Positions 1 through 10,962 of a stretch of 18,403 bases of DNA are shown here, piece by piece. Position numbers and translations under genes: made by a program. The notes under the pieces were generated by a model that saw nothing but the letters and a program-made list of their open reading frames with translations, made no database searches and had not been told where the DNA came from. Each line of letters opens with the position of its first letter. Within the stretch, counting starts at the first letter, position 1. The DNA is from Theristus sp. LFF4_11 (taxonomy: Eukaryota > Nematoda > Chromadorea > Monhysterida > Xyalidae): contig JASANC010005296.1 in NCBI GenBank assembly GCA_030248135.1, positions 1 to 18,403 on the forward strand, written 5' to 3'.

Positions 1-2663
1 CTATCCATGCCAGAAAGTTGTTTGTTGGTCCCTTAATCAAAATGAAAAATTATGTTCGCACTGGCTGTGTCAATTTTTTTTGACGGAGTGCGCGAGTTTC
101 GCGGAGTTGCATGCATGCGACGGACAATATCAAAATTGTCCAATTTTTCTCGTTTTGACGCATTCTGGTAATGAAATCACACGATAGCGCATGTGCACGC
201 ATGATAAACCTCCCCCAAAATACGTACAATTGCAAATAAAACTGCAAAATTCGGTGATTTTAACAAAAATCATTTTGAATGGTAATTGCAGTGGATCACG
301 GATGATCTATCAATCATGTTCCAGTCACGCAGTCATGTTCAACTATCAATTACTCAATACGTCCCACCAAAAACCTCCACAGATTCGTTCAACAAACATG
401 CGATATTTGTGCTACGCATCCGAGAAAAACACTTGAGGGACATAATTTTCTGCTTTTACACAGTGTCACTGTTCGGTTAAGTAAGCTGATGTTTTTTTCA
501 GTTTGTTGTTCTTTTGGAGAAGCCGATCTTGCACATTTGCCATAAGTTTATGATTTGTATGGACTCCAGAGAGACATGTTCAGACTGATTGAAAACTAGA
601 GAGCAACTGGAAGAAAAGACGTTTTCAGAACGCTTATTTTTGGCGCGAATGGAAAGCAAAATGTGCAGTTTTTTTGTTCGGCTGATGCTGCTGCGTTCGA
701 CTGTTTGTCGTTGGGCATATGACAATCCTGGTTGATTGGTCATGCGAACGTCTGACGGAATATTGCGCTTCTCTAACAAGGAGGGGCAAGTTTGCTCCCA
801 TTTTCGTAATATTTGGCTTCGTGAAAGATTTTCCATTCCCGATAAGGCACAACCGACCAGATAACGGATTAGCGCAACAATCATCAGCCAGTCACGGTGT
901 AGTGTTATTATCGTCTGAATATTGTACACTTGGGTTCACTTAGTCAGACGGCTCCAACAACTGTCAACGTTACGATTACTCAGTATGCATTGTGGCCATT
1001 TCAAGAGAAAATAGTTCAATAGCGCCCCCCACAGGGGATGACTCAATAGTTGGCGACACGCATTCCACACAGCAGAGCACGCAACAAAAACAGAAAAGTC
1101 GATTAAGACACGCGGACGATGCAATCCATCAATGGAAATTGCTTGTTGTCCGTTACGAAAGACGCACAAATGCGAGAACACGGTTGGCACTCCCCGGATG
1201 GCATGTTCTCACAACCGTACTAGCGTTCCCCTTTCCTCCATTCACTCCCTCCGCCCCCACTCTGCGCAGCAATTATCAGCGCACATCCAACTTTTGTTGC
1301 GTTTCGCGCGATTTTGCAATATAATCAGGCGACCAAACCCGCTGTCTTTTATTTTCCGGTGTGTCACCGTGAAGTGGAGTGGACACGCGCGCGTGTCGCA
1401 GGCAATTTTACAGTTGAACGAGAAACGAATGATCACGAGGAAATGGAACTGGAAAAGATCGAATCTGGGTTGGACATTGCGGGTGGTCCCCTATATCATC
1501 ATTTCATTGAAAACGTCTGTCGTCACAATTCTTTTTGGAAGTGCTGCAATTTTGTGAAATCAAAATCGCAATAACCACATGTGCCGATAAATCTTTCGGA
1601 TGCCAACCAATATATGTGCTGCAATTTTCAGTGTAAACCGAACACAAAATCGCATAATCATTTGTCGCTCATCAATTATCAGTTGCAACTCGATTATTTC
1701 CCTGTATTCGTCCCCTCCAAGCCACGATCTTCCGCCGCAACAAAGACGCAACAATCGCATTACAGGAAAACATACAGCACCAGTGATCTTCGAGAAGAAT
1801 GCACGTCACTACCGATCTTGTAAAACGCACTCAAATTCTCAGAATTATAAACAAGAGAGGAAAAGTGATGCATGAGCATGGTGAACAAAAAAATGCGCGC
1901 AAGGCCAGTGAGAGGCGCAACGTGCCCAGCGCGGAGTCCCGCAACCAGCCACTGGGTAAGAGAGAGTGTATGGAAACAATTTTCAGATGCAGATATATGG
2001 ATATAATAAACAGCACAGGATGGTTGTATTGTTTGAAACACACATGCAATGTGCAACAAAAACGACACACAGATTGAGATTCAGTTTTTGACCTCGCTTG
2101 ACCGTTTGGCGACGTGCGTGCACGTGCTGTGTGCACACGCAAATGCACCTCAGCACGCAAGAGTGTTTATTGTTGGCCAGTGCTGCGTTTTCCGTTGCCA
2201 TGCACAAACGTGTACACTGCTTTTTATTATATCGTTTGATTATTACTACCATAGAATTTTTTATTATCATTATTTTATGGCTTTCGCTTTACACCTGCCG
2301 TCCATGGTGGCATCTCCAGAATCGATTCGTGTATACGATATGGTTGTATAAAGCAACGTGAATCGTGTGTGGACCACCACGAATGCAAATTGGTCAAATT
2401 GATTGCTCTCACTTGGCAAGGGCCACTCATCACACATGGCGCGCGGCACACAAAGAGAGGGGCAGCGTGGGCAAAAAGCGCAGCAGTCAGGGAGACCGAT
2501 AATAAAATCTCAAATAAAACTGACCAATTTGCTCGCACACGTGCGCATTATGCAAATCAGGTGCAAATAGACGTTGCAAGAACATATCGCGACCCGACCG
2601 ACAAAAAAACAGTCAAAGAGCAGAAAACAAAGAAAGGTTGGTGAAACGAAATGGCCGACCCAC
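1..2663 (-). other. Probable large intron of the cadherin gene (partial)
   Basis: No exon was recognised here on either strand. It is AT-rich, and its open frames are short and resemble no family I know. It begins with a plausible donor (gtgggt, minus strand, 2663-2658) after the last cadherin exon in the window. The cadherin cannot end at that exon: EC16 is cut before its last beta strand, and no transmembrane or cytoplasmic region has appeared. The simplest reading is an intron longer than 2.6 kb. A very small exon could have been missed. Confidence 0.6.
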
Positions 2664-4254
2664 TTGGCATGACGCGGTCGACGGTGAGCCGGCGGCGGTG
2701 TTGACGGCGTACACGGTCAGCTGCAGGCGCCCGCCGATCGTTTCCACGTCGAGCGGTCGAGCGACACTGAGCGCAGCGGTGTTCTGGTCGATGCCAATGT
2801 ACAGATCCGTTGGCCCGCTGTCCGACTCGATGGCGGTCACAAAGTACTGCACTTGCGGCGTGTCCTCGCGCACCGGAATCCGCAGCAGTTCACTGCCGAC
2901 CGATTGGTCCTCGGCCACCTCGACCATGTAGACGTTACGGTCGAACTGAATGCGGTGTTCGTGGTTGCGCGGCGCGCTGCCGCTCACCGGTATCACCATG
3001 AACGTGGTGCTCGTTGAGCGCGCGTAGTTCGACAGCGCCTGCGCGTTGTCCGCCGCCAGCAGTCGCAGCGGGAACAATGGCCGTGTGACGTAGAGCTCGC
3101 GCTGCAGCACCAGCCAGCCATCAGCTCGAATGGTGAACGAGTCGACGAACGTGTTGCGCGGGTCGTCCGGCACCAGTCGCACCAGCACGGTGCCGTTCTC
3201 GCCGGCGTCGCCGTCGCGCACGCGAATCGCCGCCACCCGGTAGCCGGCTCTGGCCGACTGCATGTCCAGGACGCCGGCGGTCGGGCCGACAAACTGCGGT
3301 GCGTTGTCGTTGACGTCCGTCACGATGACGTTCACTGTGCGAACGGTCGACTGCGTGCGTTCCGCATTCGGCGGCGAGTCGTAGGCGGCCACGCGAAGCT
3401 GATAGGTCGGTATCCGCTCACGGTCCAGCCGTTCTCGCAGCACCAACTGTCCGGTGTGCGCTTCTACGGAAAATGCAAGCGGTTCGGTGTTCGGCCGTTG
3501 GTCGACCAATTCGAACCGTAGCGCTGCATTCGGCCCCGAGTCAGCGTCGGTCGCCTCGACGCGAATGTCCGTCGAGCCCAACGGGGCGTCCTCGCGTATG
3601 TGCACAATGGAGGTTCGAATCACGGGCGCGTTGTCGTTCTCGTCGATGACGTTGATCAGCAACGGGGTGACCGTCGACAGCGCCGGACTCCCGCCGTCCG
3701 TTGCTGTCAGCGACAGCGAATAAGCCGGCGTTCGCTCAAAGTCCAGCTGACGGACCAACAGCAGTTCGCCGGTATGTTCGTCAACCATGAATGCTGCGTC
3801 GAGATTGCCGCCGGTGATGTGATACGACACCGCTCCGGCCTTGTTCGCGTCGCCATCAATCGCTCGAACGCGGGTAATTCTTGAGCCGACTGTAGTGGAC
3901 TCGGATAGATTCAGGCCATGCCGTGGATAGTCGACGAATTTCGGAACGATGTCGTTAATGTCCGAGACGTGAATGTCGACAAAGGCGCTTGCGTTCAAAG
4001 GCGGTTGTCCAAGGTCGGTCGCAGTCACTTGCAATTGGTAGCGTTCTCGTAGCTCGCGGTCGAGTTGCTTCGCCAGCACCAGCATGCCCGTCTTCGGGTT
4101 CAACGCAAAATGCTCGGTTCCAGACTGCTGTGCTCGATTGTCGGTCGTCAGCGAGTACTCGATCCTCGCATTGCGATCCTCGTCGGCGTCATTCGCCGTC
4201 ACTCGCAGTATCTCGCGGCCAACCTCTGCGTTCTCTGCCACCTTCGCCGTGTAT
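2664..4254 (-). CDS. Cadherin exon 10: EC12 to partial EC16
   Basis: Acceptor aatttcag at 4262-4255; donor gtgggt begins at 2663. It encodes residues 1240-1769 plus the last base of codon 1239. EC12 (to about 1345), EC13 (to 1455), EC14 (to 1560), EC15 (to 1676) and the first 93 residues of EC16 are visible. EC13 and EC14 end in DENDNAP and DVNDNAP. EC15 lacks a recognisable DxNDNxP. The frame runs on to a stop near 2613, but the sequence after 2664 no longer looks like cadherin, so an intron is preferred to a truncated protein. Confidence 0.9.
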
Positions 4255-7200
4255 CTGAAATTCCATTGGAATTTTGTTCCGCAAAATCTCAGCAGCTTCA
4301 CAAATCAAGATTAGCCCAACAAACGTACACGTCCAGCGTGAACTCCGGCCGATTGTCATTTTCGTCGGTCACTTGCACGACCACCGAGCACTCGTTGTCC
4401 ATCGGCGCGTCGGTGTCCTCGTCAACGACTCGCACGCGCAGTACCACGTTCGTGCTGCCAAAGTGCCGGTGCATGCGTTCGCGGTCGAACGTTCGCAGCG
4501 CCTGCACACTGCCGGAGCCGGTGTCAACGCGAAAGTCGTCCTTGTGATTCAGCAGCTCGTAGGCGACCAGCCCCGCGAGGCCATCGTCCGCGTCCACTGC
4601 TCTGACGACGCCGACATGCGTCAGTGGCGGCGAGTTCTCCGGCAACCGGAAATGAAACGGCGTTCGCACGCACTCCGGCCGGTGGTCGTTCACGTCGACG
4701 ACGTTCAGCTGAACGTGCATCCGAGAGCGAATCTGTTGACCCGTCGAGACGACGTCCTCGACCGCCTCCACCGTCAGATGTTGTGTGGCGTCGACGGACT
4801 GGCCAATCAGCGGCCGGCGAACGTATATCCAACCATCCGGGAACACGTCGAATGAGTCGCTGTCGTCGTCGCGATCGATCGACTGGAAACGCACTCGCGA
4901 CTGATTCGGCTCGGTCGGAATGTAGTCCAGTTGACGGAGACGTCGGTTGACGGCGGTGTCCTCGCGGACGTTCACCACGAGACTCGGATAGACAAACGCC
5001 GGACCGGTGATCGAGGTGGACTGGTTGACGATGAGACGCAGTTGGAGGATGTTGCTGAGCGACGGGCGTCCGCGGTCCTGCGCGACCAAGGTTACGTCGA
5101 TCGGTTGATCGGGAAACAGGAATGCCGGCGTGGAGAGGAACACGAGTCCGGTGCGCTGCTCCACAGCGAGATATTCGGACGGCGGCTTTATGTGGTACTC
5201 GACGTGGCCGTTCTCGGCGGCGTCCGCGTCTGTCGCGGTCGCGTAGTAGACCGGCGCTCCGAATGGCCACGATCGACCTGCCAGGATACAACAGCAATTG
5301 CACAATTTCTCGCGTGAAATGTGTGAAATGTGTTGTTACCAATTGCAATCGGTGTAGACGGCTCCTCTTGTGCGATGAATTGTGGCGCGTTGTCGTTGAC
5401 GTCACGAACGCTGACGACGACGCGCACGTTTGCGAACGCTCGTTGCCCGATCGCAACAATGCGCAAGCGATGCTCGTGCTCCTTCTCGTAGTCCAATGGA
5501 CCCGTGGTGCGAAGTTCACCCGAGAATTGTCCCACCGTGAATAGACGGTCGGCGTTGCCGGAACTGATCGCATACTCAACCTGAATTTATCGTTTCGTGT
5601 TACTGCGGAAATTTCAAATTTCGGTTTGAAAATAATGCGAGTACAGTACCTGTGACCCATCGAAATCACTGGCACTGAGCGTGCCCAACGGTTTGCCAGC
5701 GTTGGAGAAGCCTGGCGCATCCTCTTCGATGATGTACTCGTAGTCCGGTCGATTGAACGATGGCACCAATGAGAGGTCGTCCATAATGGAAACGTGCACC
5801 GTCGTGTTGTCCATTGCGTTCAGTCCACCAGTGTCCTTCGCTCCGATGATAACCTGAATGAAGTTGGAAAAAGTCAGTGCTTAAACGATGGCACTCTCGG
5901 CATCGAGCAAGCGTGCGTTCACTCACCTTTGTTTTGTGCACGCCCGGCGGCAACCGCGCGACGCTCAGGACTCCGGTGTCGACGTGCAGGTTGAACGCGC
6001 CGACGTCCGCGTGCAGAATGTAGTACGAGAGTCGGCTGGCCGTGTCCGCGTCCGTCGCGTGCACCCGGGTGACGGCGGTGCCGAGCGGCGCGTCGCGTGC
6101 CACGTTCACGAACGTCTCGCGTCCGCCGAAGCTCGGCCGTCGGTTGTCGGCGTCGTCCACCGAGACCAGCAGCCGTGCGGTGCCCGAACGTGCCGGACTG
6201 GCCTGGTCGGTCGCGGTGACCAGCAAGTTGTACTCGTGACGCTGTTCGCGGTCCAGTTCGTCCGTCACCAACACGACGCCGGTGGTGTTCTTGATGTCGA
6301 ATGGGATCGTCGAACCGTCCACTGAAGTGATGCTGTACTGCAGCGTTCCAGCTGGACCGTCCGCACCGTCGTCGTCAGTTGCCTGGAAATGGCAAATAAC
6401 GTTGATACTGCGGAATTGTGGATGGCCGCAAACATTGTTTTACGAACAGTGGCACATACCTTGACGGTTACCACTGGCATTTTCGATTTCAGACCGCGAA
6501 ACTTGTCGCAGTCATGGAGTCGCTGTTGGCGGCACGCTCTGTACAGGCGGAACACCGCATCTTCGGGCACGCGAGCGAGGTACACGGACTCTGTGAACCG
6601 TGGGCTGAACCGATTGGCAGCGACGATTTGAATCTGAATGATTGGCAATTTTGATATTATACACTTTGAACGACTGTCGCGAAGTATCTACAGGGTGGTA
6701 CAGAAGTTGCGGCCACTGTGTACCTTTACTTCTGCGCCAACCCTGCACAATCCTGTGCACTCACATTGACCGTGGCAGTGGACTGCTGCAACGCCGAGTT
6801 CCACGCGATCACCGTCAGCTGCACCGAGCGCGGCGTCGGCCGGGCGAGTCGTTCGCGCACCGTGATCAGTCCGGTTCGCTCGTCGACCGCGAACCAGCGG
6901 CTGTCGTGCTGCAGTCGGTAGCGGATCGTCGCGCGCGAGCGTCCCGCAATGGACGCGTGCACGGCGGCGACGTAGCTGCCCACGGGCACGTCGTCCAGGA
7001 TGGTCGCCTCGTAGCGCGTCACGCCGAACACCGGCGGCTGGTCGTCGGCGCCGCGCACGTAGATCGGCAGGAAGCGCACCGAAGACCTTGGCGGGTCGCC
7101 TCCGTCGACGGCCGTGACGCTCAGATTGTACACCGGCCAGCGCTCGCTATCCAACGTGGCGTTCACGCGCAGCATGCGAAAGATCTCGTTCGAGTCCAAT

Positions 7201-9444
7201 CGGAAATGGCCGAGCTGGTTGCCGCCGGTGATCGCGACGGTCGCGTCGCCGTTTCGCCCGCTGTCGGCGTCCGTGACCGAGACGACGGCGACGATGGTGC
7301 CGTTCGGCTTGCTGTCGTCCACGGACGCGACGTCGACGTTGTCCGGGTAGATGTTGAAGTGCACGACGGGCGCGTGCTCGTTCTCGTCGAGCAGATACAC
7401 GTGGACGAAGGTGCGCGCGCGCTGCGGCGGGTCACCACCGTCGGCGGCCTCGACCGACAGCACGCAGACACGCGACGCTCGGCATTGCGCCGGCTGCGTG
7501 CACGGCGGACAGTCGAGGGCGGACTGGTCGGACGCGGCGTGCACACGGAGCGCGCCGGTCTCGGAGTTGATCTTGAACTGGCCGACCACGGCGTCGTGTC
7601 CGTTGTTGTCGATGCGATAGGTGACGCGCGCATTGGCGCCCAGGTCGTCGTCGTCCGCATGCAGTACGATCAACGGCTGCGTGCCGTTGCGTCGCCGGTG
7701 GCTGCTCGTCAGCACGCTGTAGCTGCGCTCGCCGAATCGTGGCGCGTTGTCGTTCGTGTCGAGCACGTGCACAAAGATCGTGGTGGAGCCGACGAGACCG
7801 CCGCCGTCGGTGGCCGTCAGATTCAACGTGTACAGCGGCACTTGCTCGCGGTCGAGCGGCCTGCTCAGTTGCAGTTGTGCGGTCGCGGCGCTGCCGTCCT
7901 GGTGAATGGGAAGCTGTCGATTAAGGGTGAGTGAAAAACAAAACAAAAAACGCCCTCAAGGCAGACAGAAAAATCCGTTTTGTTTACTTTCGGCAGCAGC
8001 AGCGTGAACGTGTCGCTGTCCGGTGTTGCGGACACAATGCGATAACCGACGATCCGCCCGTTGACGCCGGCATCGCCGTCGCGTGCACTGAACAGACGGA
8101 TGGTGGTGCCGACTGGCGCCGACTCCGGCACGGAGACATTCTGAAAGGCGGCCGGAAACTCCGGTCGGTTGTCATTCTCGTCGGCGACCGCGACGCGCAC
8201 CGTGACAAAGTACGGCTGCTGCGCACGAACACCGCCGCCGGTGCTGCTGGCGACGATCACCAGCTCAACGAGGCCGTCGTCGCGTTCCACCAGCTGCTCG
8301 CGATCCAACGGAGCGGCGGTGCTGATTCGGCCGGTCACTGCGTCGAACGCGAACCATCGACTTCGATCGTTCAGTCGATACGAGTAACCTTCGCGACGCG
8401 TGATCTCGCCGACGACGGTGCCCGTCGGCACGTCTGAAATGGACAGAAACACTGAGAAATCAGAGCTGCGTGGATTGTGTTCGATCGTGTTCGTGAATCA
8501 TGTGTTTCCATGTCAGTTAGTTTGTTGTGTTTCCGGCCTTTCCGTTTTTTCCTGTCAAAATTTCAGAACGAATATTTGTCAAACTGCCACCAGCTGGTCG
8601 TGGCGGCAAGACGTGTGAAGTTTTTTCACGACCAAACAGACAACGTGTGTTGTTGTTGCTTTTTGTTCGTGTTGTCACTGTGTCCGTTTCTGATCGTCTG
8701 TTGACAAGCGTACGCTGGATGAATCGCATAAAACGATCATCAAACATACAAGCGCAATGTGAACGAAATATTTTCCAAGAGCTATTATAAAATTTACGTT
8801 CGTGTTACCGAAGACACGCCGGGGAACAACGTGAAATTACAAACAGAACGCGCAGGTTGTTGTTTGAGCGCAGGTGCTGCGTCGCGCCCGCGGCTCGATC
8901 TTTTTGTGATTACGGTTGAGTAAGACTGGTTTTGCAGGTACATGTTTATTTACAGTTTTGTATTTTGATGCGCCAAACGACGACTTTGTCCGAGCTTGCA
9001 CTATGCGTCATAAATGTGCGCTTTGTCGATGGTTGACCGTGTGAATTATAGTGTTTATAAATGTTGAAATGTATGAATATTATGCTGAATGACAGCAGAT
9101 CAATCAAAAAACGCCGTTGTTGAACAATACAAATTGTAGTTATAACTTTTAACTGCAAAACTGTGCATTGACCTGTTGAACAACGCGAAAAAACAACAAC
9201 AAAAAATAACCGCTGAACTGACTTTCATTGACGCGCAGATCAAGCCGTTCTTCAAGGACGCTGTTCACGGCGGATGCATCGTGCAGCACGCTAACCACCA
9301 GAAGCAAAATGAATCTGCAAAATTTTAAAGCTTTGACACAATTAATTAAAAGCAAAATTTTCAAATAACGCAAATGAGCTACTGACAGACAAACGTGAAA
9401 TAAGATGAAGAATCAAAAAAATCGTCAACCCTTGCTAACCGCAT
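2664..9444 (-). CDS. Giant cadherin, Dachsous-like; 5' part with signal peptide and 16 EC repeats (3' end outside window)
   Basis: Exons in transcript order (minus strand): 9440-9444, 9223-9314, 7988-8433, 6765-7913, 6460-6633, 5927-6382, 5650-5853, 5340-5580, 4329-5277, 2664-4254. They sum to 5,307 nt, exactly 1,769 codons, with every codon split across an intron restoring a sensible residue. A signal peptide (MRFILLLVVSVLHDASA) is followed directly by EC1, then EC repeats of about 105-125 residues with LDRE, AxDxD and DxNDNxP calcium motifs. Sixteen repeats fall in the window and EC16 is incomplete. Known family role: calcium-dependent cell-surface adhesion. Dachsous binds Fat in planar polarity and growth control. 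The Dachsous assignment is inference, from a signal peptide directly before EC1, an EC4 with a GG...GHF strand and a degenerate LDRE, and more than 15 ECs with no EGF or laminin-G domain so far. Fat-like or another large cadherin remains possible. C. elegans has a Dachsous-type gene, cdh-1. Confidence 0.9.
4329..5277 (-). CDS. Cadherin exon 9: rest of EC9, EC10, EC11, start of EC12
   Basis: Acceptor ctggcag at 5284-5278; donor gtacgt at 4328-4323. The downstream intron is 74 bp. It encodes about residues 923-1239. EC9 ends without a DxNDNxP motif, EC10 ends DVNDHRP and EC11 ends DENDNRP. Codon 1239 is split GT|A (Val) and leads into the EC12 start with its AENAEVG turn. Confidence 0.9.
5340..5580 (-). 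CDS. Cadherin exon 8: EC8 second half and start of EC9
   Basis: Acceptor aattcag at 5587-5581; donor gtaaca at 5339-5334; the downstream intron is 62 bp. It encodes residues 843-922 plus one base. EC8 closes with a full DVNDNAPQF. The codon split G|GT (Gly 923) joins to exon 9. Confidence 0.88.
5650..5853 (-). CDS. Cadherin exon 7: end of EC7, start of EC8
   Basis: Acceptor cattcag at 5860-5854; donor gtactg at 5649-5644; 68 whole codons (residues 775-842). The EC7/EC8 junction reads DDLSLVPSF, which lacks the Asn-Asp-Asn calcium ligands. The EC8 start has IIEEDAPG and a DFDG turn. Confidence 0.88.
5927..6382 (-). CDS. Cadherin exon 6: EC6 main part and EC7 first part
   Basis: Acceptor tttccag at 6389-6383; donor gtgagt at 5926-5921; 152 whole codons (residues 623-774). 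EC6 shows ATDDDG, LDREQ and a partial end motif DDADNRRPSF. EC7 shows VARDAPLG, ATDAD and a divergent LDRE region. Confidence 0.88.
6460..6633 (-). CDS. Cadherin exon 5: end of EC5 and start of EC6 with cysteine-containing insert
   Basis: Acceptor cattcag at 6640-6634; donor gtatgt at 6459-6454; 58 codons (residues 565-622). The EC5/EC6 boundary reads AANRFSPRF, with no DxNDN. Between PEDAVF and VVTVKATDDD lies an extra basic segment holding Cys 598 and Cys 606, longer than the usual loop there. Confidence 0.83.
6765..7913 (-). CDS. Cadherin exon 4: rest of EC2, EC3, EC4, most of EC5
   Basis: Acceptor atcgacag at 7921-7914; donor gtgagt at 6764-6759; 383 whole codons (residues 182-564). EC2 ends DTNDNAPRF, EC3 ends with the degenerate DENEHAP, and EC4 ends GADDQPPVF. 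EC3 carries four extra cysteines (316, 319, 325, 331) in the loop before its last strands. EC4 has ITGGNQLGHF and a weakened LDRE (LDSE), the pattern that most suggested Dachsous. Confidence 0.9.
7988..8433 (-). CDS. Cadherin exon 3: EC1 and first half of EC2
   Basis: Acceptor catttcag at 8441-8434; donor gtaaac at 7987-7982; residues 34-181 plus the last two bases of codon 33. EC1 has VPTGTVVG, DAVTG, LDREQ and ends DENDNRPEF. EC2 begins VSVPESAPVG with an ARDGDAG turn. The intron before exon 4 is 74 bp. Confidence 0.9.
8434..9222 (-). other. Cadherin intron 2
   Basis: A 789-bp intron between exon 2 (donor gtcagt at 9222-9217) and exon 3. No coding potential, RNA gene or transposon end was recognised in it. 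Confidence 0.75.
9223..9314 (-). CDS. Cadherin exon 2: signal-peptide core, cleavage region, start of EC1
   Basis: Acceptor attttgcag at 9323-9315; donor gtcagt at 9222. It encodes FILLLVVSVLHDASA, a hydrophobic core with an A-x-A-like cleavage site, then about 15 residues ending LDLRVNE. Its last base joins exon 3 to give Asn 33, making a normal EC1 start (VNENVPTGTVVG). The open frame upstream of the acceptor has no ATG before a TGA at 9415-9413, so the start codon must lie in an earlier exon. Confidence 0.72.
9440..9444 (-). CDS. Cadherin exon 1, coding part: ATG plus two bases (proposed)
   Basis: ATG at 9444-9442 is followed by CG and a donor gttagc at 9439-9434. Joined to exon 2 over a 125-bp intron, CG|A gives Arg and the protein begins MRFILLLVVSVLHDASA. 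This is the correct phase and a compact signal peptide, the best match I found upstream. The +3 T of the donor is non-consensus, so another first exon farther upstream remains possible. Confidence 0.5.
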
Positions 9445-10956
9445 ATCGTTCGGCGTTCGACATTTCCCCACGGCGAATCGCATAAGATGATATCACGCAC
9501 GACACAACACCGAATCTAACAGACTATTCCAATAATTTTTCAGTTTTTGACAGAGCGCCACGGCACGTTGAACCAGTCGAATAACTTTTGTGCTTTTTTG
9601 GCGTTGACACTTTGGCGGCGTGATACTTTCTCTCACAAGAACGGCTGCAAAAAGTTCGTTCACTCCTTGCCGTCCATTCCTTATCGGCGCACTTCTAATC
9701 TGGGAAAATTGAATCTGAGTTTGTCACACTTTCTGCTCCTGCAAAATGTGAGACGGTAAAAAAGAAGCTGTCATCGAACGTAGACGGTGGGGCGGATGTG
9801 CGCATTTTTTGTATAAAAGTCCATATGCGGCGCGAGTACAGTGGGCGCGAAGAAAAAGTTGAAAAGCGAAGACCGCACACGCGCACACACACAGTCGACA
9901 CGATGCGAGGTGAAAATGCGTTTTTGTTGCACATACGGAACATTGTCCGTTAATGGAGTATTACTGAACTGAAAATCAACTGCAAGCAAACACGCCGCGC
10001 GCGCACAGTACACTCATAAAACAACTTGTGAATACAGTGGCGCAAAAAGTATATAAATATAGCAAATAATCAAACGGATTTCTTCTGCGGTTGGAGCGAA
10101 CAAGAAATGCGCCTAATGCCTCTGATCATATAATCGGTGAACATTCGTTTGGTTGCACTTTACACGCTTTGCCTTGCGGTTGCTTAGAGGTTGAATGTTT
10201 ATTCAAATATGAGTTGTGGAAATTCACCTGCGAGCATTACTACATTACGCTATAAAATACGGGAAAGCACATACACACTGACACACACATCACTCAGTAT
10301 GAAATACGACTGAAAATCAGTGGAAAACTAGCAAAAAGCATATTTACGTTGGGGATGACCGCAGAAAACGCGCCATAATGTGCTTTAGTCAGCCGGCTCT
10401 GAGGAAGGTGGACGTGTACACACAATGCAGAGAATGTGCACAGGAACATACGCACAACATGCTCAACAATATATAATGCTCAAGCAAGGTCATGTCGCAG
10501 CGAGGTGGAGGGGGGGACAGACATTCATTCATACTGCTGGCCTGCCATTGTTCACAAACGGCCAATGACTTCGCCGTGCGATCGTGGCGACACCGTGCGG
10601 CAGACAACAGAAACACTCGCCTCGTCTCCGTGTAGCTGAAATCAAAATCTTGTCATCTGACAGCACCTAACTGAAGCATTGAACGTGAAGTCCATGGATT
10701 AGCCGCAGAAGCAACCACCCGGTCTGCTAGACTGAAATTTCGAAGCAGGTTTCAAAGTAATCAATTTGAAACAAGCTAGTTTTCACTTTTGTCAGTGCAT
10801 TAGAAAAATTACGGCAAAAATAGCCTGCCTTGATTATTCCAGTAGTTATCTTACCCAGCTAAAAATCTACGGATGTGCGATTGCTTGTTCTTGATCCCGC
10901 CAATCTCGATTAGCAAAAACGCCACATTGCAACAATCTCACAGATTACAGAATTTT
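9445..10956. other. Spacer between cadherin start and RNF121 3' end
   Basis: No conserved coding sequence was recognised on either strand. It should hold the cadherin promoter and 5' UTR. An ATG at 9464-9462 (minus strand) lies 20 bases upstream of the proposed cadherin start in another frame and could be a short upstream ORF. CA-rich simple sequence lies near 9876-9897 and 10266-10290. TATA-like strings occur near 9810, 10054 and 10250, but none is clearly placed as a promoter. Confidence 0.5.
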
Positions 10957-10962
10957 TTTATT
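10957..10962 (-). terminator. Candidate polyadenylation signal AATAAA for the RNF121 gene
   Basis: AATAAA on the minus strand, about 430 bp after the RNF121 stop codon, in an AT-rich stretch. It is the first clear hexamer I noticed downstream of the stop. No transcript end can be confirmed from sequence. Confidence 0.35.

Noticed and set aside
498..929. 143-codon minus-strand open frame in the left non-coding block
   Set aside because: No recognisable domain, no transmembrane segment fitting the end of a cadherin, and AT-rich composition unlike the exons.
2638..6325. Other plus-strand open frames under the cadherin exons
   Set aside because: Shadows of the real exons, with no family resemblance and no plausible splice structure.
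6642..7934. Long open frame of about 430 codons on the plus strand
   Set aside because: It is antisense to cadherin exon 4. The GC-rich codon use of the real gene suppresses stops on the opposite strand. The product has no recognisable domain and the minus-strand frame is clearly cadherin.
9149..9373. Cadherin start at 9373 in the signal-peptide frame
   Set aside because: The codon there is TTG, not ATG, and no ATG occurs in that frame before an upstream stop. A strong acceptor lies at 9315-9323, so an earlier exon is needed.
10201..10226. Alternative cadherin first exon (ATG CTC GCA G with donor gtgaat, minus strand)
   Set aside because: It ends in phase 1, whereas exon 2 needs two preceding bases, so the reading frame would be lost.
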